Source: Natronospira proteinivora | GTDB lineage: Bacteria; Pseudomonadota; Gammaproteobacteria; Natronospirales; Natronospiraceae | Reading direction: 5' to 3' | Assembly (NCBI RefSeq): GCF_024170465.1 | Contig: NZ_JALJYF010000001.1 | Coordinates: 62,001 to 126,000 of the forward strand | Length of the DNA: 64,000 nt | Part shown: positions 55,222 through 64,000 of the stretch, one piece after another | Numbering within the stretch: the stretch's first letter is position 1 | Layout: each line of letters opens with the position of its first letter | Program-made: the position numbers and the translations under genes | Notes under the pieces: model-generated | Told to the model about the DNA's origin: nothing | Database searches by the model: none | What the model saw: only the letters and a program-made list of their open reading frames with translations

Positions 55222-56486
55222 TCCATTCCAGAAATACATTCAAGGGTATGACCGCTAGGCTCAGGATTCTGGCCTTGGCAATGCTGGTGTCAGTGATGTT
55301 CGCTGGTCCGGTATTGGCCCAGGGTTTGATGACCAGCCAGACTTATAATCGGCTTGAGCAAGTGCACGACTTCATGGAAGAGGAAGAGTATGAAGAGGCA
55401 CTCGACCGGTTGAGAAGGGCCAGAGACGGGGCGCAGAATACCCACGAAGAAGCGGTCATCGCGCAACTTTTCGGCTTTGTCTATATTAACCTTGAGCGAT
55501 ATGAAGATGCTCTGGACGAGTTCAAAACGGCAGCCGAAATCGAAGATAACGGTTTGCCAGAGGATCGTCGTTTAGGGGTGATGCAGAATGTCATCCAGCT
55601 TCACCTTCAGTTTGAGCAATATAGGGATGCATTGGAGTGGGTTGATCGCTATTTGGCGGTAGTTGAAGCCTCTGAGGATAAGGAAGAAGCTCCCTCTCAG
55701 GTTCACGTGATGGCGGCTCAGTCGCATATGCAGCTGGAAGAATTCCGTGAAGCGTTGCCATTTATTTCCAAGGCTATTGAGCTGGAAGATGAGCCTAATG
55801 AGCAGTATTACCGGGTTAAGCTGGGTATACTGTTCGAGCTGGAAGATTTTAGAGATGCCGCCGAGCATCTGGAAGACATGGTGTCCTATTGGCCAGACAC
55901 GATGGACTATTGGTTCCAGCTGTTCCAAATCAATTGGCAGCTTGACCGGGAAGATACCGCACTGAGTGTTCTTAAGCTGGCTTACCGTAAAGGGCTGTTC
56001 GATAGTGAGGATCACTACGTCAATCTCTTCCGTATGTATATGATGGAAGGGGCGCCCTACGATGCTGGCGTCGTGATGGAAGAGGGCATGGATGCAGGTG
56101 AGGTTCCTAGGGACCAACGTCGAATGGAGATGTTGAGTCGTGCCTGGATCCAAGCCCAGGAGCGTGATCGAGCGATTGCGGTCTTGGAAGAGCTGGCCGA
56201 ACTTCAGGGTACGGGGGAATCTTACTATCTAATTGCTCAGATTGAGCAAGAAAGAGGTAACTGGGAAGCCATGCGTTCGGCGGCACTGGAAGCTTATGAT
56301 CGTGGTGAATTGGATGAGCCTGGAAATGCCTTGTTGATGGCCGGCCGGGGTGCTGCGGAATCCAAGGATTATGACGCGGCAATGGCGACTTTCCAACGGG
56401 CCATGGAATACGAAAGGGTTCAAAATCAGGCAAGTAGCTGGGTCGAGTTTGTGCAAGAAGAACAAGCGCTCAGAGAACAGAACTAA
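55218..56486 (+). CDS. Periplasmic TPR-repeat protein of the TonB operon
   Basis: The 422-residue protein has a signal peptide (about 1-35, LAMLVSVMFAGPVLAQ), then helical TPR-like repeats: YEEALDRLRRARDG, YEDALDEFKTAAEIE, YRDALEWVDRYLAVVE, FREALPFISKAIELE, and others to YDAAMATFQRAMEYE. Such proteins close TonB2-type operons; a scaffold role is plausible but unproven. Its base composition is lower in GC than upstream genes. A terminator follows. Confidence 0.88.
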   Translation: MIHSRNTFKGMTARLRILALAMLVSVMFAGPVLAQGLMTSQTYNRLEQVHDFMEEEEYEEALDRLRRARDGAQNTHEEAVIAQLFGFVYINLERYEDALDEFKTAAEIEDNGLPEDRRLGVMQNVIQLHLQFEQYRDALEWVDRYLAVVEASEDKEEAPSQVHVMAAQSHMQLEEFREALPFISKAIELEDEPNEQYYRVKLGILFELEDFRDAAEHLEDMVSYWPDTMDYWFQLFQINWQLDREDTALSVLKLAYRKGLFDSEDHYVNLFRMYMMEGAPYDAGVVMEEGMDAGEVPRDQRRMEMLSRAWIQAQERDRAIAVLEELAELQGTGESYYLIAQIEQERGNWEAMRSAALEAYDRGELDEPGNALLMAGRGAAESKDYDAAMATFQRAMEYERVQNQASSWVEFVQEEQALREQN

Positions 56487-56537
56487 GTGCACCGGCAAGA
56501 CGTTGCTCGAGTGATGCAGCTTTGTTGATGTTCAATG

Positions 56538-56567
56538 GCCCCGGGGTTTCCCCGGGGCTTTTTTTTT
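56538..56567 (+). terminator. Intrinsic terminator of the TonB operon
   Basis: GCCCCGGGG (56538-56546) pairs with CCCCGGGGC (56550-56558) around TTT, followed by nine T. Confidence 0.92.
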
Positions 56568-56611
56568 CTGTATTGCGGGTAAGTCTGGTCCTGAACCATG
56601 CAATTCTCATG

Positions 56612-57406
56612 CTATTCACGATCCGGCTCGTTTAGTGCTGATAGTATTGCTTCTCTGGCTTGAGTTTGTAGCCGTAAGCGTTCCTGTCGGCTGCGCAGCT
56701 CGGGAATCAATGGCTGATGCATTGTTATTACGATGCGAGTACCTGCTAGTATGCAGTAGGACTGTGCTGGCAATGCGCGGCGAGTCCCATTGATAGTGAT
56801 GGGGCAGATCGGGATACCGTGCTTTACTGCGGTCACAAATGCGCCGGAGCGAAAGGGCAGCAGTCCAGACTGTCGTTTGAATGTGCCTTCTGGAAAGATC
56901 CCGATGGCCTTGCCCTGGGCGGCGCCTTGAAGGATGGCATGACTGTCGGCAGATGCTCTTGCGCTATTGCCCCCTCGATCCACGAAAAGAGAACCCAGGC
57001 GCCGTAGCAGCAGTCCGACCAAAGGGAAGTCCGCCATTTCACGTTTAATCACGAAGGTGAATCGTGGTGGAAGAATGGCGGTTAGCAGAATGCCATCCAG
57101 ATAGGAGGCATGGTTGGCGACCACGATGCAGCGTCCCGGAGGAAGCGATGGCAGGCCATGGGCTTGTATACGCAATCCCAGGAGCCTCAATAGGCCCCTG
57201 GCCGATGCTCGCGCCATTCTGCGTCGACGCAGTTGTCCTGGGATCAGGCAGATGATAGAAGCATTCCCCAGGGTCCAGAGGCTCGCCAAGGGCAGGGACA
57301 CTACGCTCCCAAGGCGGCTGAGCCAGTTTTCCAAGGGCTTTCTGGGCTCGATTTCCCCATGAGGGCCAAAGTTTGACATAATAATTTGTGAGAGCTTATT
57401 AACCAT
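56612..57406 (-). CDS. 1-acylglycerol-3-phosphate acyltransferase-like (PlsC family)
   Basis: Likely membrane lipid acyltransferase of 264 residues. The HX4D motif is NHASYLDG (about 97-104), followed by FVIKREMADFPLVG, FPEGTFKRQSG and PICPITINGT, the four PlsC blocks. A hydrophobic segment lies at about 35-56. The start is uncertain (ATG 57406 or ATG 57379, neither with a clear ribosome-binding site). It is divergent from xerD with about 20 bp between starts. Confidence 0.88.
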   Translation of the reverse strand: MVNKLSQIIMSNFGPHGEIEPRKPLENWLSRLGSVVSLPLASLWTLGNASIICLIPGQLRRRRMARASARGLLRLLGLRIQAHGLPSLPPGRCIVVANHASYLDGILLTAILPPRFTFVIKREMADFPLVGLLLRRLGSLFVDRGGNSARASADSHAILQGAAQGKAIGIFPEGTFKRQSGLLPFRSGAFVTAVKHGIPICPITINGTRRALPAQSYCILAGTRIVITMHQPLIPELRSRQERLRLQTQAREAILSALNEPDRE

Positions 57407-57423
57407 GTCGGATGAGAAGCATA

Positions 57424-58341
57424 ATGAGTCAGAAACGGAGTCAGGAAATTAACGGGAGCATGGATTCCATCGAGCGATTTCTGGATGCCATGTGGATGGA
57501 ACGCGGGTTATCCGAAAATACCCTGGCGGCCTATCGGGCTGACCTTCAGAATTTAGCCAAATGGGCGCAAGGGGTGGAGCGTGAAGTGGAAACCCTGGCT
57601 CGAGACGATATTCTGGAGTTTTTGGCTTGGAGAGTCCAGCAGGGGGCTCGTCCCCGTTCCACGGCACGTCAGTTATCCAGTATTCGACGATATTTTCGTT
57701 ATTTGGTCCGGGAGGGGCGACGTTCGGATGATCCATCGTCGGATATTGAGATGCCACGCCTGGGACGGCCACTGCCGAAATCCCTGGGCGAGAGTGAAGT
57801 GGAGGCCCTTCTGGCAGCGCCGGAGGTTGAGAAGCCCCTGGGGCTGCGTGATCGTGCCATGCTGGAGTTACTCTATGCCACCGGGCTGAGGGTGTCGGAG
57901 TTGGTGTCTTTGCGACTGGACCAGGTCAATCTGCGCCAGGGCGTGATTCGTATTAACGGAAAGGGTGAACGAGAGCGACTGGTGCCCTTGGGTGAGGAGT
58001 CTCAGGCCTGGCTGCAGCGATATGTTGAGGAAGGCCGGTCAGGTATTCTGGGGGGGCGGCAGAGTCCCTTCCTGTTTCCCACTCGTCGCAGTGAGCATAT
58101 GACCCGCCAGGCCTTCTGGCACATTATCAAGCGCTACGCCCAGCGGGCTGGCATATCCCGGGGGCTTTCTCCCCATACGCTTCGCCATGCCTTTGCCACC
58201 CATCTGCTGAACAATGGCGCGGATCTGCGGGTGGTGCAGATGTTGTTGGGGCACAGTGATGTCTCCACCACGCAGATTTATACACATGTGGCTCGGGAGC
58301 GGCTCAAGAGCCTGCATGAAGAGCACCACCCCCGTGGCTGA
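57424..58341 (+). CDS. xerD: XerD, site-specific tyrosine recombinase
   Basis: Resolves chromosome dimers at dif with XerC. From the ATG at 57424 it has 305 residues; ATGs at 57412 and 57460 are alternatives. The N-terminal core-binding SAM-like domain reads MDSIERFLDAMWMERGLSENTLAAYRADL. The catalytic domain has Arg in ATGLRVSELVSL, Lys in INGKGERER, HTLRHAFATHLL (HxxR), LGHSDVSTTQIYTHV (His and nucleophile Tyr). Adjacent dsbC is convergent, the usual xerD-dsbC neighbourhood. Confidence 0.95.
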   Translation: MSQKRSQEINGSMDSIERFLDAMWMERGLSENTLAAYRADLQNLAKWAQGVEREVETLARDDILEFLAWRVQQGARPRSTARQLSSIRRYFRYLVREGRRSDDPSSDIEMPRLGRPLPKSLGESEVEALLAAPEVEKPLGLRDRAMLELLYATGLRVSELVSLRLDQVNLRQGVIRINGKGERERLVPLGEESQAWLQRYVEEGRSGILGGRQSPFLFPTRRSEHMTRQAFWHIIKRYAQRAGISRGLSPHTLRHAFATHLLNNGADLRVVQMLLGHSDVSTTQIYTHVARERLKSLHEEHHPRG

Positions 58342-58365
58342 CGGGGCCTAGGGCAAGATCGGGCT

Positions 58366-59112
58366 TCAGTCTCCATTTTCCAGGTCGCGAATACGGCTGA
58401 TTAGATTATCGGCCGGCACATAACCCCGGATGATATGGCCTGATTCGGTGATGATGGTTGGTGTACCGCTGACCTGCATCTGGCGGCCCAGTTGGAAGTG
58501 GGCCTCGGTGGGCGTTTCTTCGCAGGTATCACCCTGCAGGTTGGCGCCGCTCTTTGCTTCATCCATGGCTTCATGCTTGTCGTCTGCGCACCAGACTTGA
58601 TCGGATTTCTCCCAGGCTGCCGTACCTTCCCCGCCTCGTGGATAGAACAGATAGTGGACGGAGATACCCGCCTTGTTGAGCTCATCCATGTCCCGATGCA
58701 GCTGTCGGCAATATCCGCAATCAATATCGGTGAAAACCGTGATGTTGAAGGCTTCCTCCTCGGCTATATAGCTGAGCCGTGTTTCCGGGTCCACTCCCGA
58801 CAATGTCTCGCGGCGGGCCTCGGCACGATCGGCCTCACTGAGATTTTCCCGGCTGGGAAGGTGGATCATGTCACCCTGGAAAAGGTGCTCCCCTTCCTCA
58901 TCCACATAGACCACTTCCGGTCCAATGGTGAGTATCCACAAGCCGTCGATGGGGCTGGGGCGCAATTGCTCCCGGGAAATGCTGAGATTGGGCAGGTGTT
59001 GTTCCAGATTCTTCAGGATGATGTCCTTGTGGTCCTGTTCCGCAGCCAGGGGTGCACTGCCCATTATGCCAACAGCCAGCATGAGGTAATAAACCAGGGT
59101 CTTGAATCTCAT
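58366..59112 (-). CDS. dsbC: DsbC, periplasmic disulfide isomerase
   Basis: The 248-residue protein has a signal peptide (MRFKTLVYYLMLAVGIMGSAPLAA), an N-terminal dimerisation domain to about 95, and a thioredoxin domain with active site CGYC in DIDCGYCRQLHRDMDEL and cis-Pro loop SGTPTI. A second cysteine pair (QVWCADD and DTCEE) matches the structural disulfide of DsbC. GGGAGA precedes the chosen ATG. Confidence 0.94.
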   Translation of the reverse strand: MRFKTLVYYLMLAVGIMGSAPLAAEQDHKDIILKNLEQHLPNLSISREQLRPSPIDGLWILTIGPEVVYVDEEGEHLFQGDMIHLPSRENLSEADRAEARRETLSGVDPETRLSYIAEEEAFNITVFTDIDCGYCRQLHRDMDELNKAGISVHYLFYPRGGEGTAAWEKSDQVWCADDKHEAMDEAKSGANLQGDTCEETPTEAHFQLGRQMQVSGTPTIITESGHIIRGYVPADNLISRIRDLENGD

Positions 59113-59244
59113 CTGTCTCTCCCACAACCTTCACGCCCTCGGGCGGCTTGGCTGCCTACTATATGCGTATAGAAGCGTCGGCCAATGGCTCAACTGCCAG
59201 CTCACCATGCATCATATCAGTCCGATTTCCTTTTGCGCAGCAGC

Positions 59245-59682
59245 TTAGGGTGTCAATCCCGCCAGCCGCCGAACCCGACTCAGATAGGCCGTTTCATCCG
59301 GTGGCAGGCCCTGCCTTTGGGCATTCCAGAGGATTTCGCCCAGGATCTCCATGATTTCATGCTCAGCCCGCATGGGGTTGCCTAGCGTCCGGCACAGCTC
59401 GGCGTGGGCTTCCCGGATCCCGGGGGGCCTGTCCACGGCAATCTGCTCCCGGATGGTGATGTGCATCCCCATATGCAGGAAAGGATTCTCCTGGCCGTGT
59501 TCAGGCGTCCATTCTTGCCCAATGCCACGGTCTCCGGATTCCAGCAGCCCCTGGTACTCCGGGTGTTCCTCAATGACCCCGGCAATGATTTTCTCCAGGT
59601 CCTGCAGCGGTTCACCGGCCCGGGCCTTGTCCCAGGTCCGGATGAACATTTGCCGAACCTGGTCGCGATCGGCATCAAACAT
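59245..59682 (-). CDS. DUF1841 family protein
   Basis: The 145-residue cytoplasmic protein matches DUF1841: FDADRDQVRQMFIRTWDKARAGEPLQDLEKI, HPEYQGLLE, and NPFLHMGMHITIREQIAVDRPPGIR followed by HEIMEILGEILWNAQRQGLPPDETAYL. Its function is unknown. It lies downstream of nth and is probably co-transcribed with the rsx genes. Confidence 0.85.
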   Translation of the reverse strand: MFDADRDQVRQMFIRTWDKARAGEPLQDLEKIIAGVIEEHPEYQGLLESGDRGIGQEWTPEHGQENPFLHMGMHITIREQIAVDRPPGIREAHAELCRTLGNPMRAEHEIMEILGEILWNAQRQGLPPDETAYLSRVRRLAGLTP

Positions 59683-59715
59683 GGGCGTATCTCACCATGG
59701 CGGCGTGCAGAATAT

Positions 59716-60348
59716 TCACAGGGGCTTCTCCGGCCATTCGCAAAGATCCGCGATGGGGCAGTTGAAACAGTCGGGTTTTCTCGCTTTGCAAACATAGCGG
59801 CCGTGCAGGATCAGCCAGTGATGGGCATCCCGCTTGAATTCAGGGGGCGTGACCTTCATCAGCTTGTCTTCCACGGTGCGTACGGTTTTACCCGGTGCCA
59901 GGCCTGTCCGATTGGAGACGCGGAAAATATGGGTATCCACGGCAATGGTGGGTTCACCGAAGGCGGTGTTAAGGATGACATTGGCGGTTTTTCGGCCCAC
60001 CCCCGGCAAGGCTTCAAGGGATTGGCGGTCCCGGGGTACTTCACCGTCGTGTTCTTCCAGCAATTTTCGGCAGGTCTTGATGATATTGGCGGCTTTGCTG
60101 TTATACAGACCAATGGTCTTTATGTAGTCCTTCAAGCCTTCTTCGCCCAGCGCCAGAATGGCCTCCGGCGTGTTGGCCACGGGGAACAAGCGCTTGGTGG
60201 CCTTATTCACGCCCACATCCGTGGCCTGGGCAGACAAGGCCACGGCCACCAACAACTCGAAGGGTGTACGGTAGTTTAGCTCCGTGGTGGGGGCCGGGTT
60301 CGCTGTCCGCAGGCGCTGAAAGATTTCGCGGCGCTTTTCGGCGTTCAT
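59716..60348 (-). CDS. nth: Endonuclease III
   Basis: DNA glycosylase/AP-lyase for oxidised pyrimidines. The 210-residue protein has helix-hairpin-helix [13 protein letters not shown] with the catalytic Lys, [11 protein letters not shown] with the catalytic Asp, and the 4Fe-4S ligands C-X6-C-X2-C-X5-C ([17 protein letters not shown]). It overlaps rsxE by four bases, the rsxE-nth order typical of gammaproteobacteria. Confidence 0.96.
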   Translation of the reverse strand: MNAEKRREIFQRLRTANPAPTTELNYRTPFELLVAVALSAQATDVGVNKATKRLFPVANTPEAILALGEEGLKDYIKTIGLYNSKAANIIKTCRKLLEEHDGEVPRDRQSLEALPGVGRKTANVILNTAFGEPTIAVDTHIFRVSNRTGLAPGKTVRTVEDKLMKVTPPEFKRDAHHWLILHGRYVCKARKPDCFNCPIADLCEWPEKPL

Positions 60349-61019
60349 GTTGAAACCCTCCTGATTGCCCCCGCTTTCACGGTGGCGGCGCTAGCCCGGG
60401 CATCCAGCCAGTTCTTCAGTGCCACCAGCAGGCCCAGGCCGATGAAGGCCCCCGGCGGCAGAACCGCCAACAGGAATCCGTCATAGGCAGGAATGGGGCG
60501 GAGGGTGATGTCCATGGCGCTACCGAACATCATCTCGGCACCTGAGAACAGCGTGCCCTGTCCCAGCAGTTCCCGGAAGCCACCCAGGACAATCAACACG
60601 GCCGCGAAACCCAGCCCCATGGCAAGGCCATCGGCGGCGGCCCGGGGTACGGGGTTGCGTGAGGCGAAGGCTTCGGCGCGTCCAATGATGGTGCAGTTGG
60701 TCACAATCAGGGGGATGAAAATGCCGAGTACTTGGTAGAGGTCGTGGAAGAAGGCGTTCATTGCCAACTCCACCGCCGTGACCAGGGCGGCGATAATCAT
60801 GACGAAGACCGGAATCCGTATCTCCGGATGCACCGCATGGCGAATGGCGGAGACGGCCAGGTTGGAGCCCAGGAGAACGAACAGGGTCGCGAGGCCCAGG
60901 CCAAGGCCATTGATGGCGGTCCCAGTAACCGCTAGCAAGGGACATAAACCCAGGAGCTGGACCAGGCCCGGGTTATTGGTCCAAAGGCCCTCTCGGGCGA
61001 TGTTGCGGTAGTTCGTCAT
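60345..61019 (-). CDS. rsxE: RsxE, membrane subunit of the Rsx/Rnf electron-transfer complex
   Basis: The 224-residue protein from ATG 61019 has six membrane segments including [22 protein letters not shown] and [24 protein letters not shown], the conserved Rnf/Nqr motif whose Cys helps bind an iron centre. A TTG six bases upstream is an alternative start. It sits 86 bp downstream of rsxG. Confidence 0.95.
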   Translation of the reverse strand: MTNYRNIAREGLWTNNPGLVQLLGLCPLLAVTGTAINGLGLGLATLFVLLGSNLAVSAIRHAVHPEIRIPVFVMIIAALVTAVELAMNAFFHDLYQVLGIFIPLIVTNCTIIGRAEAFASRNPVPRAAADGLAMGLGFAAVLIVLGGFRELLGQGTLFSGAEMMFGSAMDITLRPIPAYDGFLLAVLPPGAFIGLGLLVALKNWLDARASAATVKAGAIRRVST

Positions 61020-61105
61020 AGACAAGTGAACAGTTCCCCATTCTCAGCAAACAGCAAGTCGGTGATGTGGCCCGTGAGCCGGATATCTGGCACGGCCGCT
61101 CCCAT

Positions 61106-61765
61106 TCACTGCTCAGGGTCTTGCGGGAACGTTTCTTCGGGAAATATCAGTGGCTTGTTGGTCTCGAAGTATACCAAACCTCGCCGCACCGCCCGGACCA
61201 CTGCCCGAGGGGTAATGGTGGCCCCGGTGAATTGATCAAATTCGCCACCATCGGCCTGGACCTGCCACTTCTCATCAGCCGCATCGCCCAGTTGTCTGCC
61301 CTGGAAATCGTGAATCCAGTCGGAGCGTCGGGCCTCGATGGGGTCCCCCAGGCCGGGGGTCTCGGAGTGTCTTGTCACTCGAACGCCGGCGATTCGTCCG
61401 TCCATGTGCACTCCCATCAGTAGATGGATGGGGCCGCCATAACCGTCTGGGGCCACCAGCGGGAAGATGGCTGCAACCGGCTCGCCCTCCTTGAAGGCCC
61501 GGTGGATTACCACCGAAGGTTCCAGGTTGAGTCCGGTCACATCCTGAAGCTCAATGGTGTCTTCCACCAGGTCGTTGTCATAGGCATCGGCGGGCAGTAT
61601 TTCCTGAAGGCTGGCCAGCCGGGCGCGGCGCTCATTCTCCGCAATGCGGTCCCGGGTCAGTTGTTCGGTCAGGGCCACCAGGCCGCCACCCACCACTGCA
61701 AAAATGGCCAACAGGCCAGCGCTGATCACCATGGAGCGAATTACTTGGCTTCGAGTTACTTTCAT
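61106..61765 (-). CDS. rsxG: RsxG, FMN-binding subunit
   Basis: The 219-residue protein has one N-terminal membrane helix (SMVISAGLLAIFAVVGGGLVAL) and a periplasmic FMN-binding domain. The flavinylation motif is TGAT at 180-183 (usually SGAT), with Thr183 as the expected covalent FMN site. HSETPGLGDPIE is the conserved loop preceding it. It is six bases after rsxD. Confidence 0.94.
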   Translation of the reverse strand: MKVTRSQVIRSMVISAGLLAIFAVVGGGLVALTEQLTRDRIAENERRARLASLQEILPADAYDNDLVEDTIELQDVTGLNLEPSVVIHRAFKEGEPVAAIFPLVAPDGYGGPIHLLMGVHMDGRIAGVRVTRHSETPGLGDPIEARRSDWIHDFQGRQLGDAADEKWQVQADGGEFDQFTGATITPRAVVRAVRRGLVYFETNKPLIFPEETFPQDPEQ

Positions 61766-61771
61766 GATGGC

Positions 61772-62806
61772 TTACTTTTGATGGCCATAGGCTCTCGGCT
61801 TGGTGTAGCGGTCAATCAGCGGGACCGCCATGTTCATCAGCAGTACCGCGAAGGCCACCGCATCCGGATAGCCCCCCCAGCTGCGAATGGCATAGATCAG
61901 AAAACCGATACCGGCGCCATAAATCAGCCGCCCGGTGCGGGTGGTACTGGCGGAAACCGGATCGGTGGCAATGAAGAAAGCACACAGTAGGGTGGCGCCG
62001 CTGAACAGATGAAAGGCCGGCGAGGCATGGCTGCCCGGGTCCAGCAGATAGAAGAAGGTGGCCGGAATCAATACGCCTGCAAGCACGGCCACTGGAATCT
62101 GCCAGCGAATGACCTTTTTGTAGATCAGCCAGATGCCGCCCAGCAGCACGCCATTGCCGATCCATTCCCAGCCATAGCCGCCCAGGTCTCCGAAGCGGGG
62201 ATCGGCGGTGATTTCGGCGATGGTACGGGCCTGGCCCAGCTCCGTGCGCATCACATCCAGTGGTGTGGCCCGACTGATGGCATCCAGGCTGGCTCCGGGC
62301 AGCTCGCCGGTGAGGATGGCCACCAGCTGGGCCCAGGCGGTGGGGAACTGGCCGTCTTCCATCAGTTGGCGGGGCGGCAGCCACTGGGTCATCTCCACGG
62401 GGAAGGAGATCAGCAAAACCACATAACCGGCCATGGCCGGATTGAAGGGATTGTGCCCCAAGCCCCCGTAAAGGTGTTTGGCGAAGATGATGGCAAAGGC
62501 CACGCCGGTGACCGTGATCCACCAGGGCGTGGTGGGGGGCAGACAGAAGGCCAGCAGGACGGCGGTGACAATCGCGCTCAGGTCCAGCAGATGGGCCCGG
62601 ATGGCCTTACCCCGAAGATAGAGCATCATCACTTCGGCCAACAGGGCGGTGGCCGAGGCAATGACAATATTGAAGACGATCCCCCAGCCGAAGAACCAAA
62701 CCCAGACCAGCAGTGCCGGTACCAGGGCCAGCAGCACCCGCAGCATCATGGTGGTGATGGAGTTCTGCGGCGCCAGGTGGGGCGCCGGCCCGGTGGGGAA
62801 TCGCAT
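61772..62806 (-). CDS. rsxD: RsxD, FMN-binding membrane subunit
   Basis: The 344-residue protein has about nine membrane segments. The periplasmic flavin-attachment motif is near DAISRATPLDVMRTEL, with the Thr of ATPL as probable FMN site, and KHLYGGLGHNPFNPAMAGYVVLL is the conserved family signature. Its start abuts the rsxC stop without a gap. Confidence 0.94.
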   Translation of the reverse strand: MRFPTGPAPHLAPQNSITTMMLRVLLALVPALLVWVWFFGWGIVFNIVIASATALLAEVMMLYLRGKAIRAHLLDLSAIVTAVLLAFCLPPTTPWWITVTGVAFAIIFAKHLYGGLGHNPFNPAMAGYVVLLISFPVEMTQWLPPRQLMEDGQFPTAWAQLVAILTGELPGASLDAISRATPLDVMRTELGQARTIAEITADPRFGDLGGYGWEWIGNGVLLGGIWLIYKKVIRWQIPVAVLAGVLIPATFFYLLDPGSHASPAFHLFSGATLLCAFFIATDPVSASTTRTGRLIYGAGIGFLIYAIRSWGGYPDAVAFAVLLMNMAVPLIDRYTKPRAYGHQK

Positions 62807-64000
62807 TTAATTGTCGCCCTTTTTGCGCTGCTTGACCCGGGACATGATGGCGTCGAGCTCGGACTTCACCTTATCATCCCCCTTCTTTCGACCAGCCAGG
62901 GCCTTTTTCTTTTCTTCATGCCGACGTTTCTTTTCCTCGGCTTCCCGCGCCAGTCGGGCCTGACGTTGTTCATATCGGGCTCGGGCAATGTCCGATTTCT
63001 CCCGATCCCGTTGCCGGGCCCAGATTTCGGTCTTGGCCGCCCGAAAATACTGAACCAGGGGGATATGGCTGGGGCAGACCACGTCGCAGCAGCCACATTC
63101 AATGCAATCGAAGAGGTGGAAATTCTCCACGCCTTCCCAGTCTCGCTCATGGGCATGCCAGTAGAGCTGTTGGGGCAGCAGCCCCGCGGGACAGGTCTCG
63201 GCACATTCACCACAGCGGATGCAGGGCATCGACTGCTTCTCCAACAGGATTTCACTGTTGTCGGCGGCCAGGATACAGGTGGTCCCCTTGACCACCGAAA
63301 CCTCATCCGAGCCCAGGGCAAAGCCCATCATGGGCCCACCCATGATCAGACGCGCCACCGAATCGGTATAGCCACCGCAGAAGGCCACCAGATCCGCCAC
63401 GGGGGTGCCTAGGCGGGCAATCACATTGCGAGGGGCAGTGACCCCATTGCCAGTCACCGTCACCACCCGTTCAGTCAGGGCCTCCCCGTGGTGGATGGCC
63501 CGCCAAGCGGCGCGCGCCGTACCCACGTTGTGGCAGATGACGCCAATATCGGCCGGCAGGCCCCGGCTGGGAACTTCCCGCCCGGTGAGGGTCTGGATCA
63601 GCTGGCGTTCCCCCCCTTCGGGATAGATGGTAGGGACCGCCACCCGGCGAATGCGATCATCACTGTAGCGGGCCAGGGCCTCGTCCACCGCGGCCATGGC
63701 CTGGGGGGTGTCGTTTTCGATGGCGATCAGGGCCTGGGAGGCATGCAGGGCGGTAAGCATGACCGCCGTACCCGCCACCACTTCATCCGCCTTTTCCCGC
63801 AGCAAACGATCATCACAGCTGATATAGGGTTCGCACTGGGCGCCATTGATGATCAAGGTCTCAATGGGGCGCTCGGCGGTGGGATTGAGTTTCACATGGG
63901 TGGGGAAGGCCGCCCCGCCCAGGCCCGCCACCCCGCACTCTCGCAGGCGATTGCGCAGGCGCGAGGGGTGCACGGCGGCAGGGTCTTCAATAGGCGCCTT
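62807..64000 (-). CDS. rsxC: RsxC, iron-sulfur subunit, 5' partial
   Basis: The frame stays open to the last base of the window, so the N-terminus lies outside; a GTG at 63973 is internal. The visible 397 codons have the NADH/FMN-type fold start (GVAGLGGAAFPTHVKL), NGAQCEPYISCDDRLL, and two 4Fe-4S clusters (CIRCGECAETCP and CIECGCCDVVCP). The tail is a Lys/Glu/Arg-rich coiled coil, shorter than the long repeat tail of E. coli RsxC. Confidence 0.95.
   Translation of the reverse strand, partial: KAPIEDPAAVHPSRLRNRLRECGVAGLGGAAFPTHVKLNPTAERPIETLIINGAQCEPYISCDDRLLREKADEVVAGTAVMLTALHASQALIAIENDTPQAMAAVDEALARYSDDRIRRVAVPTIYPEGGERQLIQTLTGREVPSRGLPADIGVICHNVGTARAAWRAIHHGEALTERVVTVTGNGVTAPRNVIARLGTPVADLVAFCGGYTDSVARLIMGGPMMGFALGSDEVSVVKGTTCILAADNSEILLEKQSMPCIRCGECAETCPAGLLPQQLYWHAHERDWEGVENFHLFDCIECGCCDVVCPSHIPLVQYFRAAKTEIWARQRDREKSDIARARYEQRQARLAREAEEKKRRHEEKKKALAGRKKGDDKVKSELDAIMSRVKQRKKGDN

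Overview
The window looks like a chromosomal segment of a GC-rich gammaproteobacterium. Gene order matches known gammaproteobacterial blocks: the dcw cell-wall/division cluster followed by lpxC-dciA-M23 peptidase-secA, then mutT/thiE-like, yacG, zapD, coaE and pilDCB, and at the far end rsxCDGE-nth. Many proteins are acid-rich (pilins, PilB linker, TonB-system proteins), and the set of a TonB receptor, a TonB2-type energiser and a branched-chain amino-acid catabolic cluster suggests a salt-adapted, amino-acid or peptide-degrading organism. That last point is inference, and I do not name a genus.

Layout. 1-13568 (+): ftsI (5' end outside the window), murE, murF, mraY, murD, ftsW, murG, murC, ddl, ftsQ, ftsA, mostly joined by 4-base ATGA overlaps. 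Then come ftsZ and lpxC with their own leaders. 16066-20537: dciA (-) divergent from an M23 peptidase, then secA. 20609-30302: Nudix/ThiE-like protein (+), then a minus-strand block of yacG, zapD, coaE, pilD, pilC, pilB, two tandem type IV pilins and pilR. Each pilin has a near-perfect sigma-54 promoter, in keeping with the neighbouring PilR activator; no pilS is present here.

30303-42550 (-): a lipoprotein of unknown function, then a Leu/Ile catabolic series. In transcription order this is leucine dehydrogenase, isovaleryl-CoA dehydrogenase (liuA), thiolase, methylcrotonyl-CoA carboxylase beta (liuB), methylglutaconyl-CoA hydratase (liuC), carboxylase alpha (liuD), HMG-CoA lyase (liuE) and an HSD10-like dehydrogenase. 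Divergently transcribed (+) is icmF, the fused isobutyryl-CoA mutase. The spacers of this block hold nearly all of the window's repetitive DNA: six copies of an element with positionally ordered heptamer arms, three REP-type inverted pairs, a 274-bp MITE-like element with 32-bp terminal repeats, a CACGGAG inverted repeat, and three cases where a gene's 3' end is copied in inverted form just past its stop codon. The heptamer-arm family is the most likely undescribed feature here.

46655-56486 (+): a SAM methyltransferase, a TonB-dependent receptor, and a TonB2-type operon (DUF3450, long ExbB/TtpC-like, ExbB, two ExbDs, TonB, TPR protein). 56612-64000: PlsC-like acyltransferase (-), xerD (+), then dsbC, DUF1841, nth, rsxE, rsxG, rsxD and rsxC (-; rsxC runs off the end).
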